Shown one piece after another: positions 24,610-33,859 of a DNA stretch of 64,000 bases. Every line of letters begins with the position of its first letter. The first letter of the stretch is position 1. Made by a program: the position numbers and the translations under genes. The stretch is taken from positions 62,001-126,000 of the forward strand of contig JBGCET010000029.1 in assembly GCA_045106555.1 (NCBI GenBank), written 5' to 3'. This DNA is from JANQOZ01 sp045106555. Lineage in GTDB: Bacteria; Pseudomonadota; Gammaproteobacteria; Xanthomonadales; SZUA-38. Below the pieces are notes generated by a model, which saw nothing but the letters and a program-made list of their open reading frames with translations, did not search any database and was not told the origin of the DNA.

Positions 24610-25740
24610 ATGATCCGTCGGCTGTTTCTCTGGGGTTTGAAGGGGCTGCTGGGGCTGTCTTTGGTGGGCCTGGCAGCGGCGGGCGTATGGCGACTGTGGC
24701 CCGCTGACGCTATTGCCGTGGCCAACCTGGGCCAAGAGGGTTACGTTGACATGCATGTGCATCTTGCGGGCCTGGGGAACGGCTGCACGGACTGTTACGT
24801 CCATCCGGATCTAATCAACAATCTTCGGTTTCCGTTTTTTTTACGCGCGATGGCCGTGACCGAGGTAGAGCTGGATTCGCTGGGCGACTCCCTGGTGGTC
24901 GACCGCTTGGTGAAAAAACTGCGGGCGGCCGCCAGCGTTCGTGGCGCTGTCGTTCTGGCGATGGATGGTGTGATTGATGAGGCGGGTCAACTGGATTTAG
25001 ATTCGACCCAACTTTATGTGCCGAACGACTATGTTGCAGACCAGGCGGCCGCCCATGACGAGCTGTTTTTCGGCGCCAGCATCAATCCCTACCGAGCGGA
25101 TGCGATCGACCGCCTGGAGGCGGCTGCGGCCCGGGGCGCAGTATTGATCAAGTGGATTCCGGCGATCCAGTACATCGACCCGGCAGACCCGAGCATTACG
25201 CCGTTTTACCAGAAAATGCATGAACTGAAGCTGCCGTTGTTGAGCCATGCTGGGCAGGAACGGTCCTTCGCCAATGCCAGGGATGAGTTCAGCGACCCGC
25301 GCAAACTTCGTCTGCCGCTGGATTTGGGGTTGACGGTCGTTGCAGCTCACATTGGGACCACGGGAATCTATGATGACAAGCCCAGTTATGAACAATTGCT
25401 CCCCATGTTTGCGCAATATCCCAAGCTGTTTGCGGATATTTCTTCATTGACCCAAATCAACAAACTGGGTTACCTGCGTGACGCTTTGGAGCAGCCAGAT
25501 CTGGCCTCACAGCTGATTTACGGCAGTGATTGGCCGTTGCAGATGTTTCCCTTGGTCCATCCGGTGTATCACTGGCCGTCGATCAGTCTGAGTCGGGCCC
25601 GGGCTATCGCTGACCTGCAAAACCCCTGGGATCGGGACATTGCGTTAAAGCAAGCGTTGGGGGTGCCTGAAGCGGTTTTTCAGCGCTCTGCCGAGTTGCT
25701 CAAGCTCAGCCCTGTTCCAATAGATTCCGCAGGTCAATAA
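24610..25740 (+). CDS. membrane-anchored amidohydrolase (TIM-barrel metal-dependent hydrolase)
   Basis: The protein (376 aa from ATG 24610; an in-frame GTG at 24589 would add seven) has an N-terminal signal anchor (LFLWGLKGLLGLSLVGLAAA) and an amidohydrolase-2 barrel. Metal ligands are visible: DMHVHLAG (His49, His51), LLSHAGQE, VAAHIGTTG and GSDWPL near the C-terminus. The substrate is not predictable; the family includes decarboxylases and hydrolases. Its N-terminus suggests the barrel faces the periplasm. The last 35 bp overlap the convergent DUF2333 gene. Confidence 0.82.
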   Translation: MIRRLFLWGLKGLLGLSLVGLAAAGVWRLWPADAIAVANLGQEGYVDMHVHLAGLGNGCTDCYVHPDLINNLRFPFFLRAMAVTEVELDSLGDSLVVDRLVKKLRAAASVRGAVVLAMDGVIDEAGQLDLDSTQLYVPNDYVADQAAAHDELFFGASINPYRADAIDRLEAAAARGAVLIKWIPAIQYIDPADPSITPFYQKMHELKLPLLSHAGQERSFANARDEFSDPRKLRLPLDLGLTVVAAHIGTTGIYDDKPSYEQLLPMFAQYPKLFADISSLTQINKLGYLRDALEQPDLASQLIYGSDWPLQMFPLVHPVYHWPSISLSRARAIADLQNPWDRDIALKQALGVPEAVFQRSAELLKLSPVPIDSAGQ

Positions 25741-26731
25741 GGGCCGCGTTGGCCTGAGAAATGTAGGAGGCCATGACCAGCGAATGATTGGCGGTAAATC
25801 CAAACCCGCTACCATTGAGCACCATCGGACTCCAGATGCTGGACTGCGTGGCCTCAAGGTCGCTGATAATTTGCTGCAGGCTGGCTCCGGCGTTTTTCTT
25901 TTCCAGTACTGAGGCAAAATCCACCTCAACGGCCTTGAGCAGGTGAATCAATGCCCAGCAGGAGCCACGAGCTTCGTGGAACACATCGTCAATTTGCAGC
26001 CAGGCAGTCTTTACCCGAATTTCTCCGGGTCCCTGGGTGGCCTGCTCAGCGGCCGGGTCACCGCTGAGATCGGTATTGATCCGTGTGGTCCCCGCACTGG
26101 CATTCAGGCGGGTCGCCAGCGAGCCCAGCTGCTTCTCAACCACAGCCAACCATTCTCGCAGGTTGTCAGCCCGAGCGTAGAACTGGGCGCCGGTCTGGCC
26201 TGAGTCCACGATTTTCACCAAATATCTATCCAGCGCGGCCACCGCGGCGCCATACTCAGTTTCCGCCTTCGGGAAAAGCCAATTTTCCGAGTCAATGGTC
26301 AGCAGGTTTTGCGCAGCGGCCAGGTCTATGTCCTCCAGCGACTGACTTTGAGAGCGGCTCATCTCATTGCGCAGTATCAACACCAGGTCGCGGGACTGAC
26401 GCAGCACGCCCCATTCCCAGTTGGGGGTGTTATCCATGAAAATACTGGGCGGTGTCACATCGTTGGACAGATACCCGCCGCGTTTTTCCCATAGGCTTTG
26501 TATGACCTTCTGCAGCGTGCTCACAGTCACATAGCCGGTGACCTCGATGTGGCCTCGCTCACCCGCCTGAGCCGCGGCGTTGCGCCGCACGTCAAACATG
26601 TCCGTTGTGGTGTCGTAATAGAACATCAGGACCACCATTGAAATTACCAACAGCAGCGGGATGATGACCAAGAAGGTTCGTTTCAGGTCTGCGAGAAGAA
26701 AGAACTCACGAATGCGTTGGCTCAGGCTCAT
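25706..26731 (-). CDS. DUF2333 family membrane protein
   Basis: The 341-aa product has one membrane helix at about 19-43 (TFLVIIPLLLVISMVVLMFYY) and a helical periplasmic domain containing GYLSNDVTPPSIFMDNTPNWEWG, the hallmark of DUF2333 in gammaproteobacteria, and ends with a helical segment. Function is unknown. It begins 7 bp after the stop of the sigma factor gene, so it is co-transcribed and could be its membrane partner in place of an ordinary anti-sigma; that is only inference from position. Confidence 0.85.
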   Translation of the reverse strand: MSLSQRIREFFLLADLKRTFLVIIPLLLVISMVVLMFYYDTTTDMFDVRRNAAAQAGERGHIEVTGYVTVSTLQKVIQSLWEKRGGYLSNDVTPPSIFMDNTPNWEWGVLRQSRDLVLILRNEMSRSQSQSLEDIDLAAAQNLLTIDSENWLFPKAETEYGAAVAALDRYLVKIVDSGQTGAQFYARADNLREWLAVVEKQLGSLATRLNASAGTTRINTDLSGDPAAEQATQGPGEIRVKTAWLQIDDVFHEARGSCWALIHLLKAVEVDFASVLEKKNAGASLQQIISDLEATQSSIWSPMVLNGSGFGFTANHSLVMASYISQANAALIDLRNLLEQG

Positions 26732-26738
26732 ATTTGGC

Positions 26739-27227
26739 TCATGCTTCCAGCAAAGCTGCCTTGAGCTTCTCTCTGGCGCGGAATAATTGGGTCATTACCG
26801 CACTGCGGGTCAAATCCAGTTCGCTGGCTATTTCTTCGCAGCTCATGCCAACGACCACCTGAAGCACAATGGGTTCGCGGTACTTGGCGTCAAGGGCCAT
26901 CATGGCGTTGCGCAGCAGCCGTGTTTCGGAGTTTTCTTCGGGTGTGTCAGTTCCCAAGTCGGGAATCTCCAGGCCGTCGATGTCCGTGATTTCTGGCACT
27001 TTGCGTTCAAAGGTCCGGGCAAACTCCCGTCGCAAAATCGTAATCAACCAGCTTTTGGCGGCTTTCCGGTCCCGCAATTTGTCAAACGAACGCCACGCGC
27101 GCAGATAGGTTTCCTGCACCAGATCCCCCGCCAGCGTTGGGTCTTTGCACAGCCAGATGGAGTATCGCTTCAGGTCGTCAGCGTACTCGCGCACCAGCGC
27201 TTCAAATTGAGAAGGGGTAGAAGCCAT
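26739..27227 (-). CDS. ECF-like sigma-70 factor
   Basis: A 162-aa factor with region 2 at about 10-75 (DDLKRYSIWLCKDPTLAGDL and VQETYLRAWRSF) and region 4 at about 105-160 (GMSCEEIASELDLTRSAVMTQLFRARE). It is close in layout to RpoE/SigX-like factors. No anti-sigma gene follows; the partner in the operon is a DUF2333 membrane protein. The ribosome site is weak. It is divergent from the PIMT-family gene across a 206-bp gap that should hold its promoter. Confidence 0.88.
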   Translation of the reverse strand: MASTPSQFEALVREYADDLKRYSIWLCKDPTLAGDLVQETYLRAWRSFDKLRDRKAAKSWLITILRREFARTFERKVPEITDIDGLEIPDLGTDTPEENSETRLLRNAMMALDAKYREPIVLQVVVGMSCEEIASELDLTRSAVMTQLFRAREKLKAALLEA

Positions 27228-27433
27228 TCTTAGACCGGGTGGGGAACAAGCGATTTAAGTCCAGCAAAGGACCCTGCGTCAAGTCCGAATGCAGGAAATT
27301 TGCCAATGACCAATGGCACTCGATGCGAAATCGCCGGTCGGAGACCATGCATCTAACCTTGTCACCCCTCTCTATTGTGCTTACTCTTTGGCTCCATTTC
27401 GGTTCTAGACCAAATACGGTGGTTTTGATGGGC

Positions 27434-28102
27434 ATGAATTTTGACATTGCACGGCGCAACATGGTCGAGCAACAGGTAAGAACATGGGAAGTGCTGGAGC
27501 CTCGGGTGCTGGAAGTGCTGGGTACCATTCCGCGGGAAGACTATGTTAATCCGCGGTATCGCAAGATGGCCTACGCCGATACCCCGCTGCCGCTAGAGCA
27601 TGGAGAAACCATGATGAAGCCTGTGGTAGAGGGCCGGTTGCTGCAGGCGCTCAACCCGCAAAGCGACGAGGCGGTTTTGGAAATCGGCACTGGCAGTGGC
27701 TATCTGACCGCCTGCTTGGGGCAGCTCGCTGGCAGGGTGGTGTCCGTCGACTGCCAGCAGGATTTTACCCAGTCGGCCCAGCGACGTCTGGCGCAGGTCG
27801 CAGACAGCGATGTAACCATAGCGCACGCTGATGCGTTTAATGAACTAGATATGGGTGAAGTGCTGGCGGGTCAGACGTTCGACGCGGTGGCGGTGACGGG
27901 GTCGGCAGCAACGATACCCGAAGCGTTTAGACGCTGGCTCAAGCCCGGCGGCAGACTTTTCATGGTCAGAGGCAATGAGCCGGCAATGGAGGCCTGCCTT
28001 ATCCGAGCCATTGAAGGCGGTCAGTTTGCCGAAGAGAGTTTGTTTGAAACGGATCTGGGACGCCTTCAGGGCGCCGAGGATCGGGCGAAATTCGTTTTTT
28101 AA
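27434..28102 (+). CDS. PIMT-family (protein-L-isoaspartate O-methyltransferase) protein
   Basis: A 222-aa SAM-dependent methyltransferase starting MNFDIARRNMVEQQVRTWEVL at ATG 27434; the frame is open upstream but lacks family similarity there. It has EYVNPR-type early residues (EDYVNPRYRKMAYADTPLPL), METMMKP in place of the usual SQP motif, and the SAM loop EIGTGSGYLTA at 83-93. The gene sits directly before tolC, as in many gammaproteobacteria. It is a PIMT paralogue, and the altered active-site motif leaves repair activity uncertain. Confidence 0.88.
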   Translation: MNFDIARRNMVEQQVRTWEVLEPRVLEVLGTIPREDYVNPRYRKMAYADTPLPLEHGETMMKPVVEGRLLQALNPQSDEAVLEIGTGSGYLTACLGQLAGRVVSVDCQQDFTQSAQRRLAQVADSDVTIAHADAFNELDMGEVLAGQTFDAVAVTGSAATIPEAFRRWLKPGGRLFMVRGNEPAMEACLIRAIEGGQFAEESLFETDLGRLQGAEDRAKFVF

Positions 28103-28185
28103 CTGTGCAGTCGCCGAGTGGCGGCTGGAACGTCAGTATCAGCCAAGGGCTGCGCTGTCGAAATAATAGAGAAAGGTTCATCCGA

Positions 28186-29520
28186 ATGAAGAAAATATTC
28201 TCAACTTTTGCCGGCGGCGTGATCGCTGCGGGTCTGGGCCTGTCGGCGGCACCAAGCCAGGCGGAAGATCTGATGGACGTTTACCGGCTGGCTCTGGAAA
28301 GCGACCCTCAGCTTTCTGCTGCCGCCAATCGGCTGCGCAGCACCAGCGAAGTGAAACGCCAGGCTTGGGCCGGATTTCTTCCCACCCTGGATGGTTCGTT
28401 TACTTACAGCGACACCTCGGGTGATTTTGTATTGGTCAACGGGCAAACCGGGGCCATCGGCTCGCAGCAGGAGCAGATGAGGCTGCAACTCAGCCAGCCG
28501 CTGTATCGACGAGAGACCTATACTCGGCTAGATGCGTCGAGAGCACAGCTGGCTCAGTTTGAAGCTGACTACGCATTGGCTCTGAATAACCTGATGGTCC
28601 GAGTTGCTGAGGGCTATTTTGGCGTATTAACCGCCGAAGACGCACTGCGTTTTGCTACGGCCGAAGAAACCGCCAATTCACGCCAGCTGGAACAAGCAGA
28701 GCAGCGATATGAGGTAGGACTGACGGCTATCACGGACGTTCATGAGGCACGCGCCTCATTTGACCGAGCCCGTGCCAACGTTATTGTGGCGCAAAACACA
28801 CTGGACGATTCTCGGGAAGCGTTGGTTGAATTGACCGGTCAGGACATAACTGCGGTTCGCCCCCTGCGCGACGACTACTCGTTGGCGCCTCCGCAACCGG
28901 CAATCATGACCGACTGGGTCGATTCCGCCGTCAGCGCGAACCCAAGCGTACTAAGCCGAAAGTTTGCCGCTGATGCGGCGTATCACAACATCAAGACTCA
29001 ACGGGCGGGTCATTACCCCTCGTTGAACGCCAACGTCACCTACCAAGATACAACCAGCAGCGGTGATCTGGGCCCGTTCTCCACCGAAACCCAAAACTTT
29101 ACGTCTATTGGTGTGACCCTCAACGTGCCGATCTACGCCGGTGGCGCAGTGTCCTCCCGGTCCCGTCAGGCGGCCGCAGACTACGACGCAGCGCTGGACC
29201 AGCTGGAGCAGGAAAAGCGTGGCGTCACCCGTACCACTCGCAATAGCTACCGTGCGGTGCTGGCAGGTATCAGCCAGGTTGAAGCTTTTCGCCAGGCAGT
29301 GGTGTCTGCGCAAAGTGCGCTGGAGGCCACTGAGGCGGGTTTTGAAGTAGGTACCCGGACCATCGTTGATGTGCTTCTGGCTCAGCGAACCCTGTTTCAG
29401 GCTCAGCGGGACTACTCTCAAGCCCGCCACGATCTGGTGCTGAACCGGCTGCGTTTGCGTTCAGGCGCCGGCTCCATTCAGGTGGATGATCTTCAGGCGG
29501 TCAATCAGGACCTGCGTTAA
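28186..29520 (+). CDS. tolC: TolC-family outer-membrane efflux channel
   Basis: TolC forms the trimeric outer-membrane duct for type I secretion and multidrug efflux. The 444-aa protein has a signal peptide cleaved after Ala26 (PSQA/E) and two OEP repeats; typical stretches are YRLALESDPQLSAAANR, GFLPTLDGSF, VAEGYFGVLTAEDALR, EVGLTAITDVHEARASFD and EVGTRTIVDVLLAQRTLFQAQ. I start it at ATG 28186 because the upstream extension has no signal character. It ends close to E. coli mature length. The waaA gene converges on it 28 bp away. Confidence 0.93.
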   Translation: MKKIFSTFAGGVIAAGLGLSAAPSQAEDLMDVYRLALESDPQLSAAANRLRSTSEVKRQAWAGFLPTLDGSFTYSDTSGDFVLVNGQTGAIGSQQEQMRLQLSQPLYRRETYTRLDASRAQLAQFEADYALALNNLMVRVAEGYFGVLTAEDALRFATAEETANSRQLEQAEQRYEVGLTAITDVHEARASFDRARANVIVAQNTLDDSREALVELTGQDITAVRPLRDDYSLAPPQPAIMTDWVDSAVSANPSVLSRKFAADAAYHNIKTQRAGHYPSLNANVTYQDTTSSGDLGPFSTETQNFTSIGVTLNVPIYAGGAVSSRSRQAAADYDAALDQLEQEKRGVTRTTRNSYRAVLAGISQVEAFRQAVVSAQSALEATEAGFEVGTRTIVDVLLAQRTLFQAQRDYSQARHDLVLNRLRLRSGAGSIQVDDLQAVNQDLR

Positions 29521-29548
29521 GACGTTGGTCAATTCATAGACCGCGGGG

Positions 29549-30817
29549 TCAACGACCGCTGGCCGCGTTTTCCACCAGGGCAAGAGTTCTGGCTAGTGCA
29601 CCGCGATTTTCCTGGACTAAGTCAAATCCGCATTGCCCCATCTGCTGGCGACGTTCTGGGTCGGCCGCCAGCTCGCACAGACGTCGGGCCAGGGACTCCT
29701 GACCGGTGACTCGCAATGCCCCCTGTCGGCTTAGCAGCATTTCGGTGATCTCGGCAAAATTGAATGTGTGCTGACCGACCAGCACAGGAACACCCAATGC
29801 TGCGGGTTCCAGCACGTTGTGCCCTCCAACCTGAGCAATGCTGCCGCCCACAAAGGCCACGTCGGCAGCGGCAAAATAGTTGAGCAGTTCTCCCATCGTA
29901 TCGAGCACGAAAACCTGAGTCGCCACGCTAGCGGCATGATCTTCGCTGCGGCAAGCCGTAATCAGACCGAACGAACGGCAGCGGGCTATTACCCGGCTGA
30001 ATCGTTCCGGGTGGCGCGGCGCCACAATGAGTAATGCTGTCGGGTGTTTGGCTAACAGTTGAACAAAAGCCGGCAGCAGAGCCTCGTCATCATCCTCGTG
30101 AGTGCTGGCGGCAACCACCACCATCCTTTGTGGTCCCCAGTCGTCGCGAATTTGGCGCCCAAACTGGGCAAGGTCGGGTGGCAGCTGAAGGTCAAATTTT
30201 AAACTGCCCACCACGTGGAGTATTTCGGGACGGCCGCCCAACTTGCGCAATCGCTGGCGGTCAGTCTCGGTTTGAGCGGCCACGGCAGTGGCGCAGTTGA
30301 GCGCTTTGGCAACCAGGGGTTTTACCGGTCGATAGCCTTTCAGCGATTTTTCAGAAAGTCTGGCGTTTGCAATCACTACCGGGATATCCCGTTGTGCGCA
30401 CACGTAAAAAAGGTTGGGCCAGATCTCCGTTTCCATAACGACACTGAACAGAGGCTTGGTTCGATCAAGGAAGCGATTGATGGCTGCCGGCAGGTCGTAG
30501 GGAAGGTATACATGAAACACTTCATCGCCCAGGTTTCGCATAACCTGTTCAGATCCGGTCGGAGTGACCGTCGTGACGACGAGCGCCCGGTCGGGATAGC
30601 GTTTGGTCAGCTCGCGAATCAACGGCAGCGCAGCGTGAAATTCCCCCACTGACACCGCATGCACCCAAATGCTGCTGGAGAAATCGGGTTCGGGGAAAAA
30701 CCCGAAGCGCTCTCGCCAGCGCGCGAAGTAAGCCCGCGCGCGTAGCCCCCGCACGGCCAGCCGATAAAGGATCACGGGCGTCAGCAGATACATCACAAAG
30801 GTGTAAAGGCGGGTCAC
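29549..30817 (-). CDS. waaA: 3-deoxy-D-manno-octulosonic acid (Kdo) transferase
   Basis: WaaA adds Kdo to lipid IVA at the inner membrane. The 422-aa GT30 protein starts at GTG 30817 with an N-terminal membrane anchor (VMYLLTPVILYRLAVRG), then YFARWRERFGF, IWVHAVSVGEFHAALPLI, VTTVTPTGSEQV, METEIWPNL and NARLSEKS, and the C-terminal FVGGSIAQVGGHNVLEPAALGVPVL donor site. All are WaaA hallmarks. It is divergent from an acyltransferase gene 53 bp away that acts on the same pathway. Confidence 0.95.
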   Translation of the reverse strand: MTRLYTFVMYLLTPVILYRLAVRGLRARAYFARWRERFGFFPEPDFSSSIWVHAVSVGEFHAALPLIRELTKRYPDRALVVTTVTPTGSEQVMRNLGDEVFHVYLPYDLPAAINRFLDRTKPLFSVVMETEIWPNLFYVCAQRDIPVVIANARLSEKSLKGYRPVKPLVAKALNCATAVAAQTETDRQRLRKLGGRPEILHVVGSLKFDLQLPPDLAQFGRQIRDDWGPQRMVVVAASTHEDDDEALLPAFVQLLAKHPTALLIVAPRHPERFSRVIARCRSFGLITACRSEDHAASVATQVFVLDTMGELLNYFAAADVAFVGGSIAQVGGHNVLEPAALGVPVLVGQHTFNFAEITEMLLSRQGALRVTGQESLARRLCELAADPERRQQMGQCGFDLVQENRGALARTLALVENAASGR

Positions 30818-30870
30818 GGTATTTGCGGTGTGGGCCGGTAACAGGCAGCGTTTGAGTATATCATCGCGCC

Positions 30871-31770
30871 ATGGAATCGCGGTTCAAACCTCGATCCTGG
30901 CCAGTGTGGTTGGGATTTGGAATGCTTTACCTTTGGCAACGCCTGCCTTGGCGAGTATCCATGTGGTTTGGGCGCCGGCTTGGAGACCTGTTGAGGCGGG
31001 TGATGAAATCCCGCCAAAAAGTGGCCCAGCGAAATCTGGAACTTTGTTTCCCCGAACTGGATGGCGATACCCGGGAGCGTTGGGTCAAGAGCTGTTTCCA
31101 ATCGGCCGGGTGTATGGTTCCGGAGGCTGGGTTAGCCTGGTTCGGTTCCAGTCGTCGAATCGCTCGCTTATCAACATTATCGGGTACTGAGCATCTCGAT
31201 CGGGCGTTGGCGGAAGGGCAAGGTGTGCTTTTGCTGGCAGCGCATTTCACCACGTTAGAAATTGTGGCTCGCATTATTTGTCAGCATGAGCGGCAGTCCA
31301 AAGGCTGTCTGTATCGGGAACACAGCAACCCCGCTATGGAACATCTTGTACGCCAAGCACGCCTTGGCTACGCCGGCGCCTGTTTCAGCCGCAACGAGAC
31401 CCGGGGCGCTGTCCGCCACCTGCGCAGGGGGGGCATGCTCTGGTACGCGCCAGACCAGGACTATGAGCGCGGCCAGAGTGTTTTTGCGCCCTTTTTCGGG
31501 TTACAGGCCTCCACCTCAATTTCAGCCCATCAGTTGGCAACCATGGGTCGCGCCCGAGTCCTGACCTTGCACCAGCGGCGTCATGCCAGCGGTTATGAGG
31601 TTTCCGTAGAGCCTGCGCTGGACGCCGTGCCGAGCGCCGATGCCTTTGCTGATGCGGTAGCGATTAATGCTGAGATGGAACGTATTATTCGCCGTGCGCC
31701 GGAACAGTATCTTTGGCTTCATCGACGTTTCAAAAATCGTCCCGACGGCGAATCTGACCTGTACGCCTGA
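30871..31770 (+). CDS. LpxL/HtrB-family lipid A acyltransferase
   Basis: A 299-aa inner-membrane acyltransferase that adds a secondary acyl chain to Kdo2-lipid A. It shows the catalytic HX4E motif in AAHFTTLE (His125, Glu130), VAQRNLELCFPEL at 51-63, and MLWYAPDQDYERGQSVFAPFFG. Next to waaA this is consistent with lauroyl- or myristoyl-type transfer; which of LpxL, LpxM or LpxP it is cannot be told. The C-terminal YLWLHRRFKNRPDGE is typical. It is convergent with radC. Confidence 0.92.
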   Translation: MESRFKPRSWPVWLGFGMLYLWQRLPWRVSMWFGRRLGDLLRRVMKSRQKVAQRNLELCFPELDGDTRERWVKSCFQSAGCMVPEAGLAWFGSSRRIARLSTLSGTEHLDRALAEGQGVLLLAAHFTTLEIVARIICQHERQSKGCLYREHSNPAMEHLVRQARLGYAGACFSRNETRGAVRHLRRGGMLWYAPDQDYERGQSVFAPFFGLQASTSISAHQLATMGRARVLTLHQRRHASGYEVSVEPALDAVPSADAFADAVAINAEMERIIRRAPEQYLWLHRRFKNRPDGESDLYA

Positions 31771-31795
31771 GTCCTCGATTCAACACTCCCAGACG

Positions 31796-32494
31796 TCACA
31801 GCTGGCCATGTTCGGCGAAGGAGTAGACGCTTGAGTCCGCGATGATCAAATGATCCAGCAGACGGATATCCAGCAGACCAAGAGCATCTTTAAGACGTCG
31901 GGTAATGGTGATGTCGGCCTGGCTGGGCTGGGCATCTCCGGAAGGGTGATTGTGACCAACAATCACAGCGCTGGCATTACGCTCCAGGCAGTGTCGGGCT
32001 ACTTCGCGAGGGTACACGGCAGCGCAGTCTATGGTGCCTTGAAAAAGAATGTGAAAATCTACCGGGCGATGACGAGTATCCAGGTAGAGGCAGGCGAAAC
32101 TCTCACGCTGCAAAGCGACCAGTCTGGTGGAGAAATATCGACGGCTATGTCCTGGGCTGACGATGGGTTCCTCAGGCGTTGGTGGACGACGCAGCCGGGC
32201 CGAAACCTCCATCGCGCATAGCAGACGCAAGGCGCGGCTTTCGCCAATTCCCCGCTGCCGCTTGAAGTCCCAGGCGCTGGCTTTCTGAATGCCGGCGAGC
32301 CCGCCCAGGGCGTGCAGGGTATTGGCAGCAACTTCCCAGGAATTGCCGCCAGGGCCGATTAGCAGGGCAACTAACTCCACCGGAGACAGGTGCGCTGCAC
32401 CTTGTTGCAGCACCTGTTGCTTAAGCCGTTTCATCAGTGCCGGTGCGCAATGCCTGGCCTGGGGTTTCGCTTTCATTGAAGTTCTATGAGACAT
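31796..32494 (-). CDS. radC: RadC-family JAMM domain protein
   Basis: The 232-aa protein has an N-terminal helix-hairpin-helix part (about 35-95, SPVELVALLIGPG and QRGIGESRALRL) and a JAMM metalloprotease-like domain with HNHPSGDAQPSQAD (His181, His183, Asp194) and, before it, LYLDTRHR. RadC is named from an old repair phenotype that was not confirmed; function is unknown. In many gammaproteobacteria it sits divergently next to coaBC, as here. The start at ATG 32494 has no clear Shine-Dalgarno, and an inverted repeat begins 6 bp upstream. Confidence 0.9.
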   Translation of the reverse strand: MSHRTSMKAKPQARHCAPALMKRLKQQVLQQGAAHLSPVELVALLIGPGGNSWEVAANTLHALGGLAGIQKASAWDFKRQRGIGESRALRLLCAMEVSARLRRPPTPEEPIVSPGHSRRYFSTRLVALQRESFACLYLDTRHRPVDFHILFQGTIDCAAVYPREVARHCLERNASAVIVGHNHPSGDAQPSQADITITRRLKDALGLLDIRLLDHLIIADSSVYSFAEHGQL

Positions 32495-32499
32495 CGGGG

Positions 32500-32551
32500 A
32501 ATTGTCCGTTCTTCCGGCGGTGATCGGGAACGGACAATTGGGCCAATTGTC
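32500..32551. promoter_or_regulatory. overlapping inverted repeats between radC and coaBC
   Basis: AATTGTCCGTTC (32500-32511) is repeated in perfect inverse as GAACGGACAATT (32528-32539). The second arm also forms part of a perfect 19-bp palindrome GACAATTGGGCCAATTGTC (32533-32551), so three copies of AATTGTC alternate in direction. A weak -35/-10 pair (CGGACA, 17 nt, TAAGAT) for coaBC overlaps the palindrome. The arrangement suggests a protein operator acting on both genes; alternatively the RNA may fold. No regulator is known to me for this site. Confidence 0.55.
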
Positions 32552-32629
32552 TGTAAGATATAGCGCTTAATTATCAGAGTCTTATCTCAGTGTGGCGGGG
32601 TAATTTTTCACACTGTGGCATCGGCCTGA

Positions 32630-33859
32630 ATGAAAGGGTTTTTTCGATTGGACGCTCCACTGAAAGGACGGCGGGTTCTACTGGGTATCAGTGCGGGAAT
32701 CGCGGCCTACAAAACTCCTCAGCTTGTCAGACGCCTGAAAGAGCGAGGAGCCAGTGTACGCGTCATATTGACGCCTTCGGCCATGTCTTTTGTAACGCCG
32801 CTAAGCTTGCAGGCGGTTTCAGGCCTTGGGGTATCAACCGATCTGCTTGACCCGTCCGCGGAAGCGGCAATGGGGCACATTGAACTGGCCCGCTGGGCAG
32901 ATCTGCTGTTAATTGCGCCCGCCACGGCCAATCTTTTGGCCCGCCTGCGCGGCGGCATGGCAGATGACCTGCTCAGCACGGTGGTACTGGCAAGCAGCGC
33001 GCCGCTGGCGCTGGCGCCAGCGATGAATCAGCAAATGTGGGCTAATCCTGCAACGGTCGACAACGTTTCGGTGTTGAGGGATCGTGGCGCCCAAATCTGG
33101 GGGCCGGCTGAAGGCCAGCAGGCCTGCGGCGACGAGGGGGCTGGCCGTATGCTGGAACCGACCCAGTTGGCTGATTGTGTCACCCACCAACTACTCTGCG
33201 GCGAACCGAAACTCATCGGTAGCCGGGTGTTAATTTCGGCTGGACCCACGCTGGAAGACCTAGACCCGGTGCGTTACGTGGGGAACCGCAGTTCGGGGCG
33301 AATGGGGTTTGCCCTTGCCGGCGCTGCCAAGGCCCATGGCGCCGAGGTCACCCTTGTGGCGGGTCCGGTGAACTTGGAAACCCCGGCCGGGGTCACCCGG
33401 GTGAACGTCAGATCAGCTCGGGATATGCACCAGGAAATTATTGGTCGGGCTATCCATAGCGATATTTACGTCGGGGCTGCGGCTGTCGCTGATTTCAGAC
33501 CTGACAGGGTCGGCAGTAGAAAGATGAAAAAAAGCGGCGGCTCCGGTCTGGAGCTGAAACTGGTCCAAAATCCGGACATCCTGAAAGAGATTGCTGGCCT
33601 CGCTGACGGTCCTTATACGGTTGGCTTTGCTGCGGAAACACACGATCTTGAGTCTTTTGCTCGCGGTAAACTTGCCAGCAAAGGCGCCGACCTCATCGCC
33701 GCCAATCAGGTAGGGATAGCTAATGCGGGATTTGATGCACCCGGTAATGCCTTAACGGTTTTCGGAGCCCACTGTCGAATTGAGCTGCCACAGCAGTCCA
33801 AAGTCAGTCTGGCTCATCAATTTTGGGATCATGTGGCTGAGCAAATGGAGCAACGATGA
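32630..33859 (+). CDS. coaBC: bifunctional phosphopantothenoylcysteine decarboxylase/synthetase
   Basis: CoaBC joins cysteine to 4'-phosphopantothenate (CoaB) and decarboxylates the product (CoaC) in coenzyme A synthesis. In 409 residues I see the flavin-binding GISAGIAAYK (19-28), HIELARWADLLLIAPATANL and PAMNQQMW in the CoaC half, QQACGDEGAGRM at the CoaC active site, and RYVGNRSSGRMG plus SAGPTLEDLDPVRY in the CoaB half. Length is normal. Its stop overlaps the dut start as ATGA, the usual coaBC-dut pair. Confidence 0.96.
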   Translation: MKGFFRLDAPLKGRRVLLGISAGIAAYKTPQLVRRLKERGASVRVILTPSAMSFVTPLSLQAVSGLGVSTDLLDPSAEAAMGHIELARWADLLLIAPATANLLARLRGGMADDLLSTVVLASSAPLALAPAMNQQMWANPATVDNVSVLRDRGAQIWGPAEGQQACGDEGAGRMLEPTQLADCVTHQLLCGEPKLIGSRVLISAGPTLEDLDPVRYVGNRSSGRMGFALAGAAKAHGAEVTLVAGPVNLETPAGVTRVNVRSARDMHQEIIGRAIHSDIYVGAAAVADFRPDRVGSRKMKKSGGSGLELKLVQNPDILKEIAGLADGPYTVGFAAETHDLESFARGKLASKGADLIAANQVGIANAGFDAPGNALTVFGAHCRIELPQQSKVSLAHQFWDHVAEQMEQR

